DNA of 64,000 bases from Sabellastarte sp. h YS-2021 (Eukaryota; Annelida; Polychaeta; Sabellida; Sabellidae). Under the pieces are notes generated by a model. It did no database searches. It had not been told where the DNA came from and was given only the letters and a program-made list of their open reading frames with translations. The stretch covers positions 26,293,615 to 26,357,614 of the forward strand of contig OZ024940.1 in assembly GCA_964017235.1 (NCBI GenBank). The letters are read 5' to 3'. Shown in pieces: positions 49,901 through 58,900 of this stretch. Each line of letters starts with the position of its first letter. Position 1 is the stretch's first letter. The position numbers and the translations under genes were made by a program.

Positions 49901-52900
49901 TTTTCATTTTTGTAGCTCAGATCAGTAACCTTCAATCTCAGCCAAATGGCCAAATACGACTGCAGAACGAACAAAGGCTACAGGCTGAAAAGACAAAAAC
50001 TGAAGCCGAACTCAGAAGAATGGCCCAAAGTCTACTGGACATGAGACTGGTAAGTGTAACGGCACAGCTGATTGGCTAATAAAGTGGTTGTTGGACTGAT
50101 TGGACCGATAAGATTAAAGCTTACAGTAGGGGGAAAATGTGTAAAATATGAAAGATTGTTACTAATTCTTTCAGCTATAAGATTAAGACACATTTGTCAT
50201 GCAAAATGTAGAAAACGTTTAAACATTTTACTCAAGTGTTTATGTTTGCGTGATTCAAGGTGTCTTTGAAATTTGTTATATTAAACTACGGTCTAGTTAT
50301 AATATCAGAAATGCCTCAAGTAAGAAAAGTGCAATCATATGATCATTTATTTTAGCAAAACTCAAATTACGTAGTTGAATTTGTTTTTATTTGAATTTTT
50401 ATTTTTTGTTTGTTTCTATTTTTAGTCCAAACAACTGTTTCACTTTTCTTTGAATGGAGTTTTTACCTGAATCACCTTGTTCGTGGGTAACCAATGCATC
50501 CTTGCTGCCTTACGTACCATATTGGGGAATACAATAATAATTCTAATAAACTGTTGTGTATCTTAGAAACTGGCCAAAAGTCACAAGGAGATCTTCGAGA
50601 GCCTGTCGAGACTTCAGAGCCGTATCCTTGACGACCAGCTGATCTACTGGAAGCGCCAGCAGCAGCTGGCGGGAAACGGGGCGCCATTCGATGCCAGTCT
50701 GGAGACTCTACAGCTCTGGTAGGTACTGGTGTCGGAAATGGCAGCCCCCCCGCCTCTCCAATTATCTGGGTCGAATGATCAAGCCAGTATCAAATATTAA
50801 CCTATTTTGTTACATCTTTTTTCATTAAAGGGCTTTTTCCCTTATGAAGGATATGTTAGTCTGTGAAGAATTTTGGTGCTTTCAGAATTTCTGATTTTAG
50901 TGTCCACTGAACATAACCATTTCCTGTAAACAATTTTGTCAGTCTCAAATCTACCAATCTATCAACCGTGATCCTGACAACCGTTTTCAGGTGCGAGTCC
51001 CTGGCTGAGCTGATCTGGACCAACCGCCAACAGATCCGTAAGGTTGAGATGCAGCGAGCTCAGCTTCCCATAGACATCCCGCCGGGAGAGCAGGACCTGA
51101 TGCCTTTCCTCAACACTACTATCACAGGGCTGCTCAGCTCCCTGGTCACCAGGTAGGTCCCTTCAGGGGGCGAGAGTTTTATCGATTTCGAATCCAGTGA
51201 CTAATCCGGTGAAGAATGAAACCATATTTATTCTTTAATTCCTGAGAACAGCAAACTAGATAGTGAAATCAAACAAAGTGAATATATGCAAGATTGAGTG
51301 TAACTTAATTTAAATGCTACTCCGTAAAACTGCTGCAGTAGTGATCTTGAAAAATGTGGTATCAGTTGCATTTTATTGTTATTTTTCAGCACATTTATAA
51401 TCGAGAAACAACCACCCCAGGTGTTGAAGAAGGATGCAAAATTCACAGCCACCATCCGCCTACTGGTTGGAGGGAGGCTGAATGTGCACATGAACCCACC
51501 CACTGTTAAAGCAACCATCATCAGGTGAGATTAGATAGGAAACAGGTTCATCGGTACGAGATGTTTGATAAGAGACAAGTTAATCAGTAGGTGAGATTTG
51601 ATAGGAGACAGGTTAATTGGTAGGTAAGATTTTATAGGAGACAGGTTAATCAGTATGTGAGATTTGATAGGAGACAGGTTAATCAGTATGTGAGATTTGA
51701 TAGGAGACAGGTTAATCAGAAGGTGAGATTTGATAGGAGACAGGTTAATCAGTATGTATGGTTTGAATGACACAGGTTAATCAGTAGGTGAGATTTGATA
51801 GGAGACAGGTTAATTGGTAGGTAAGATTTTATAGGAGACAGGTTAATTGTCAGGTGAGATTTGATAGGAGACAGGTTAATCAGTAGGTGAGATTTGATAG
51901 GAGACAGGCAATTCTTGGGTTGGATTTGATAAGAAAATGGTAAATCCTGGGGTGAAACTTGATTGGAAACATTTTAAATTTATCATGGGATTTGACAGAG
52001 GAACTGTTAAATCATTGTGAGATTTCACAGGTAAAAGCTAAACTATTGGGGGAAGTTTGATAGGAAACAGGTTGGTCATATGGTGAGATTGTAAAGTTGG
52101 ACCATCTGGTAGAATTTCCTTGGAAAATGGTTCATTATTAGTTTGGACGTATAGGCTGAAGGTAAAATTAGGTGAAATTTGATGGGAAACAGTTATATCA
52201 GGTGAGATTTGGTAAGAAAGAGGTTAATCATACAGAGCAATTTCTCGGCCAAAACATTAATGATCAAAATGGATATTTTAGGCTCCCTTAGTGTTTTGTT
52301 CACCGTCTGTTTCTTTTTTCTTCCACACAGTGAAGAACAAGCAAAAGCGATCCTGAAAAATGACAAAAACGCCAAGAACGAGTCCAGCGGCGATATCGTG
52401 AACAGCCAGGGCCAGATGGAGTATCACCAGTCCAACGGACAGCTCGCCATCATGTTTAGGAACATGGTAAAAGTCATAAATATATTAATCTATAAAATGA
52501 ATCTTGGTCCATGAAAGTAATGAGATTTAAACCCCCAGAGTTTTGTTTAGGAACGTGGAAAACCTCGGAAGATTTATGTTCAGGGACATGGTCAGTCTGC
52601 GAGTTATGTTCAGGAACATGGTAAACGTAAGAGTATATAACTCCAGGCCCACCCCAAATCGACTAGGCCACCGACAGGAAGGGAAACTCATGAAATAAAA
52701 ACATGGCAGTTTCTTGTCAACGAAATTTCTGCTAAAATCCCCAAATGTACAAAAAATATGGGATAACATAGTGCAGTTTCTTTGAATTTAAGTATTTTTC
52801 CAATATTTTAAGCTTTCCTTCAAGTATATGTGTTGGCAGTTGAAATGGCAGTTGTAAAGTATCATCACAGGGTCCTCTTAATACCAAGATACTGGGGCCC

Positions 52901-55900
52901 ACCCCTACCTTTAACAGTGTGTCTTATTTCTTATAAGTATTTGCACAGAATGTTTATTTTTATTCCGTTTAGCAACTGAAGCGTATTCGGCGGGCGGAGA
53001 AAAAGGGCAACGAGACAGTGACAGAGGAAAAGTTCTCCATTTTGTTCCAGAGTCAGTTTACAGTGGGTGGCGGCGAGCTGGTCTTCCAAGTCTGGGTGAG
53101 TTTCCAAATGAGTGAAAAGAATGTGAGAAATGGCGTGAAACAAGCGTGAATGTGTTATAGCATTATGGAAAGAGATGAATTCATCCTAATTAAGAAGTGG
53201 AAAGCTCGTCTTCCAAGGTCTGCTTAATTGTGAAAAGAACATGAAACAAGTGTGAACTAAGTGTGAATATGTGGTCATGATATTTAGAGAGAGACAAATT
53301 CACACACAGGAATAGCGGTGGCGACCTCATCTGTGGACTCGTAGAGTGTGAAATGGGTAAGAAGGAGTATGCAACTAGTGTGAATTTGGTGAGAACGAGT
53401 GTGAAACTAGGGTGAATTTGGTGAGAATGGGTGTGAAACTAGTGTGAATTTGGTGAGAATGAGTGTGAAACTAGTGTGAATTTGTGGTCATAGTTTTCTT
53501 GAGAGTGATAAATTTATTCACAGTGAAAGGTGGCAATCTCATGTGTAGATCTAGTAGAGTGTGAAATAGGTGTGAAAATGTGTGAAACTAGCGTGAATAT
53601 GTGGTCACAGTATTCTTGACACAGTGGGAGGTGATGGACCTGTCTTCTAAGTGTGGATGAAAAAAGGTGAAACTACGTGAAACAAGTGTGGAAATGTGTG
53701 CAACTGGTGTGAAAGTTTGTGAAACATAAATGAAAGTTTGTGAAACCGCTGTGAAAGTGTTTTATGAAAAGGTGTGAAAATATGTGAGAGAGAACATGAG
53801 ATGGAGACTGAAACCATGTTTAGTATGAACACAAGAGCTCTTGGAGAGCGCTTACCTCCGCCGAGGCATGTAATAATAAGTAAATGGGAAAATCCGGATC
53901 TTTGATATTTTTCGGTATCCAGACCTAGATCCAGATCAGTGTCAAATTTTAATCGGATCTAAGCTAGATCAAGACCCATCTTCTCCTTTTTAATGAAGAT
54001 CCAAACCGTAATATTTACATAATTCTGCTAGCAAAAAAAAATAAATAAATAACGGACAAACGGTCATGAATTTAAAACCTGCATGGCGGAAGTTCTAACA
54101 GAAGTCTACTATATCCATATATATATATATAAGAAAAGCCAGTTATGCTGCTCTTCATTTTGTATATTTCCATTACAGACGTTGTCCTTGCCGGTTGTGG
54201 TGACCGTGCATGGCAACCAGGAGTGCAACGCCTTAGCAACCATCCTCTGGGACAATGCCTTTGCCGAACCGGTGAGTACAATTTTGACGACCTTAATTTA
54301 TGAAGTTTGGTAGTTACTTGGTGATGTCAGGGGCTTTACAGGTGCAGTATCTTCACCCCCCACCCACATCCCCCACCAACAAGAAAAGTATCTTTCTTGC
54401 GGACAAAGGATTGACACAATATGATATTTGTGAAGTGTTTTTTCCATTTTGTGTTAGGGCAAAAACCAATCTTTGGGAAGAATTTTTATGTCCTATGTTT
54501 GGGCAAAACATGAGATGTCTGAGCTTTTTATACATTCACAAACTGTTACACATTGTTGGGGCTTTTGATAACAGTGAATATAATGATTGTTGTAAACAGA
54601 AGACTTGTATAACTGTGAAACTTTAGTCAAGAGTAGAGAATTGAATGTTTGGATATTATAAAATTTGGATAATCGAGGTTCTACTATATTTAATACATGA
54701 ACAATATCCAGATGGTTTTGTTGCAAGCCAGTGCCAAATGACTTAATAAAGTAAAAGGTTTTACATCCAGTTGAACAGCCAGGTTGATATAGGAACGGAC
54801 CCTCACTGTTGCCACTTGTGGTAGAAGAACCCACACATAGAGAGCCCACTGGGCCCCCAAAGACCTGCGAATGGTGACCAACTGGTTTGTGCTGCTTTCC
54901 TCCCATCTCCTGCAACCAATCTTCGTCTAATCTAATGTAATGATATGGACTTTTATAGCACTTAATCTCCATCATGGATAGACTCTAAGGCACAACTACA
55001 CATAAACATATTGAATACCTGTAGCTCCAATGAACATTGCCAGAGATGATACAAAAGAAGACACAGGGGTGGCAGGGAGATTAGGGGGGGATAGGCTTTT
55101 GTAAACAGGTGACGTTTGAGCTAATAACTAGGAGACAATAGATGTTGCATTGCTTGAATTGTCCGGAAGGTCATTCCAAACTTTAGGAGCATCGAAGGCG
55201 AAGCTACTTTCAGAGTGTTATGTGATCCCAATGCTGTGTGTTTAAAGCCTCACTTGACCTGAGTCAGTCAGTCACCAGTTACTCAGTTTTCTGCCGTGTT
55301 CCCGCAGGGCCGTATCCCGTTTCAAGTCCCGGAGAAGGTGTCCTGGACTCAGTTGGCTCAGGCACTCAATACCAAATTTGCATCGGCGTGCGGCCGCGGA
55401 CTCAACCAAGAAAACCTGAACTATCTGGCCTTTAAAATCTTCGGTGAGCAAAAAAAACATTTGTTGAAATAAAGAAAGAAATACAAGAATCCAATGTTGT
55501 CCTGTTGAAATTTATGCCTTTTGTTTACAAGTGTGTGCTTGTTCAGTCTCCATTAGTAATATTACTTTTATTATATTTTATTTAATTTCTGTAATGGGTG
55601 ATAATAGGAGACTCTTCAGATTGACAATATTGAGGTGAAATGTTGAATCAAACAGTAAACAGCCCTTATCACCTAAGGCTTATTTGAAAGCACTTTATGT
55701 ACTTTTTGAATTTGATCATTTTTGAGCCTGTACTTTATGAATTTGATCATTTTTGAGCCTGTACTTTATGAATTTGATCATTTTTGAGCCTGTACTTTAT
55801 GAATTTGATCATTTTTCAGCCTGTACTTTATGAATTTGATCATTTTTGAGCCTGTACTTTATGAATTTGATCATTTTTCAGCCTGTACTTGATGAATTTG

Positions 55901-58900
55901 ATCATTTTTGAGCCTGTACTTGATGAATTTGATCATTTTTGAGCGTGACCTTGATACAGTATGTTCTTACTTCTTGTAGGTCAAACAGATGATTTGACCC
56001 ATCCTGTCTCTTGGACACAGTTCAACAGGGTAAGCGTTTTAATCTGTAAACAGTGGTTAGCATGTAACTGGTAGATATCTGTAGATATTTTCTTTTCCAG
56101 GGCTGCTTAAAGTAAAACTTGATAATGTAGAAATGTAATATTTCTCAGACGTATAATACAAATTAGTAACAAATGAATACTTTATTTGGATATAATCCAT
56201 GTTCCAGCGTTTGTAAATGTACGTAATTGCGAGGGATTCTGTACTCTCCCTTTTGTACAAAATTTGAAGGTGAAAATAACCCATACTGCCACTAACTTGC
56301 ATAGGGGGGACCTGAGATTCTAGGATTGAAATATGCCACCCCCTCAATCACACTGTATTTCTGAAATATTCCATGCTCCCCATCCACATAAAATTGTATT
56401 TAAAAATGAAATACTCCCTACCCCTATGTATGTTAAATGTGAAATATTCTATGCCCTGGCAATATTTATATTGAAGAGTGAAATAATGCATGCTTTGATT
56501 GAAATAGTCTATGCATCGACTATGTATGTAAAAGTGAAATAATGCATGACCCTTTGGTTTCTGTAGGAGCCGTTACCGGGGAGGAACTTCACCTTCTGGG
56601 AGTGGTTTTACACCATCATGAAACTCACTAAGGACTGGCTTCAGGGACCCTGGAAGGAAAAGTAAGTTTTACCTCTGCCAAGGAGGTATTAAATTCATGA
56701 CCGTTGATTTGTCGGTTCGTCTGTTTCCGAGGAGGATTTTGCCCAAATACTACTGGTTGATTCTTCATGCAAAAAAAAGTGAGACAATGGGTCTCTGCCC
56801 AACTTAGATCCCATTATATTTGGAGAGTGATTCAGGTCACTGCCTGGATACAAAAATATATAATAAAATCCAGAATTTCCCCATTTACTTACTGTTGGGC
56901 TACTTTTTGAAAACTCAATCATGCCGAGACGGAGATGTGCACTCTTGTTTTGTTTTTTTTGTTACAATGTTTAAACCAATCCAATCACTGTTTCATGGCA
57001 CGTGATCCCAGTAAGAACAGAGACTAAGGTACGTAAAACAGTTACTCTCTACGGAAAGGCAAGATTTATTTGTTCATGCAGCGATAGTTACTCCGGATTT
57101 AAGCAATCGTTTTTACAGCATCTTATCACTGCACCACTTGAAGTTGATAATTGCCTGTGGGGTGCCTGAGAGTTTTCAGTGCACAACCTTGACCGACTAC
57201 CCCGCACTGCTGTCCTCCATCTATTTGACTGCTGGATATGGTCCAACCTATACTGTACGTTGACATGATACTCTACCTTTCAATAAGTCGAGTCGGCCAA
57301 GTTTCAAGGCAAATACATTACGGTAGACGGTGCATTAATATATGTAGGGAGACAAGATTTTGGTTTGGTTAATCCAGAGATTCGGATAATAGAAGGCCGG
57401 ATAATCGAGGTTCTACTTTATCACAGAAAATCTGGTAAGCACTGGAGAAATTTTGATTGTAATCATGGCATTGAAAAACCTGGTTCATAGTACCACCATT
57501 TGTATGTATACTATGTAATGGTATCCCCAAAATGGTAAGAATGATAGCTTTGCCTGCGTAGCCTGTGTTATTTGGCGCAAGTCTTGTTTTTAACCAAAAT
57601 TTTCTCTTATTTTCAGCTTAATCTTTGGTGTTATTACAATGTTTCAAGAACCTTTCACTCCAGTCCAAACACCTGTAAAAAATGCATTATCTGCCACTGT
57701 GGCCTAGCGGGTAACACACTTGTCTAGGAACTCAGATGACATGGGTTCCAACCCAGGTACAGGCGGATACATGGTGGCTCGGATGACCACTTAAAATGGC
57801 GGTCCTCTGTCATTAGGTCCTATCCCCAGTGGCAGGCTAAAGAACCTCAAGGACGTTGATAAATGTTCATCCTTGAGCCTCTGTCTTTTAGTTAGGGAAA
57901 TGTGAGTTACTTGTCAGTTGGGACTGTACCTGGGCAGTCGGATGGGTTAAATAGTGCTCTGAGTCCTGTAGTATTCGGAGATATTGCGTATAAAAATAAA
58001 TACACACAAATTCCTGATACTTTTTTATCTGTGAGCTGACACTGTGCCCGCTTGTGGACATTAGCATCTTGTATTACAAGTATCTCATCTTTGTCTTTGT
58101 TTTTCTTCCCCTTCCAGTCTAATTGTGGGTTTTATCAGCAAACAGAAGGCACAGGACTGGCTGATGATGCGCCCAAAGGGAAACTTTCTCATGCGTTTCA
58201 GTGATTCGGGTGTCGGGGGCATCACCATCGCCTGGGTGGCGGATGACGCAGTCAAGCCAGGTTGGTTAATGCTATTTTTTTTTCTGACGGAGCGAAAAGT
58301 ATTTGATACTCAAGACCTTTTGTAAGCGGGGGTTCAGTTTCATTAAACGTGACTTAGACTTAAAGTTAAGACTTTTTATCTGAAACCAAAGACTAAGTCT
58401 GTGGTCTTAGTCGATTTAACAGTGCAGTTCTAAACCTTGGCTTAGTCTTGGGCTTAAACTTAAGTCCACCTGGGAGTGGGCTTAACTTTTTGCAAACAAA
58501 GAATTTCATATGGCCTCTATAAATTTTTGTCTACGTCAATGTTTTAAATGGCTAATAATATTCTGAACACCTCAGGAAAAAAATGATAAAAACAAAGCAA
58601 ATATGTCACCTGTGGTACGTATATTTGGAGTAGAAATGAGGGGGTCACATGACCCAGAAAACCACGGTGGTTATTGGATGAATTAGTCCCAAGCTTGGTC
58701 TCCGCTAAGTCACCCTTTGTGAACTCCATGTAAGCTCAAGACCTTGCTAAGACCAAAGGCTCAGATTTAAGCCCCCGACCTGATCTAGACCAAAGTCGAA
58801 GACTCTCTCTGAAGGTCGCCCCTGGACTTAAGTTGACCCTGTAATATTGTCCTCTCTTGTTCCCAGGGGAGAGGCAGGTGTGGAACCTGGAGCCGTTTCT

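Noticed and set aside
55690-56029. 31-bp array of intron 13 as a copy of the exon 14 start
   Set aside because: GAT.ATTT...CCTGT.CTT is shared between unit and exon 14, but only with gaps; too weak to add to the junction-duplication set.
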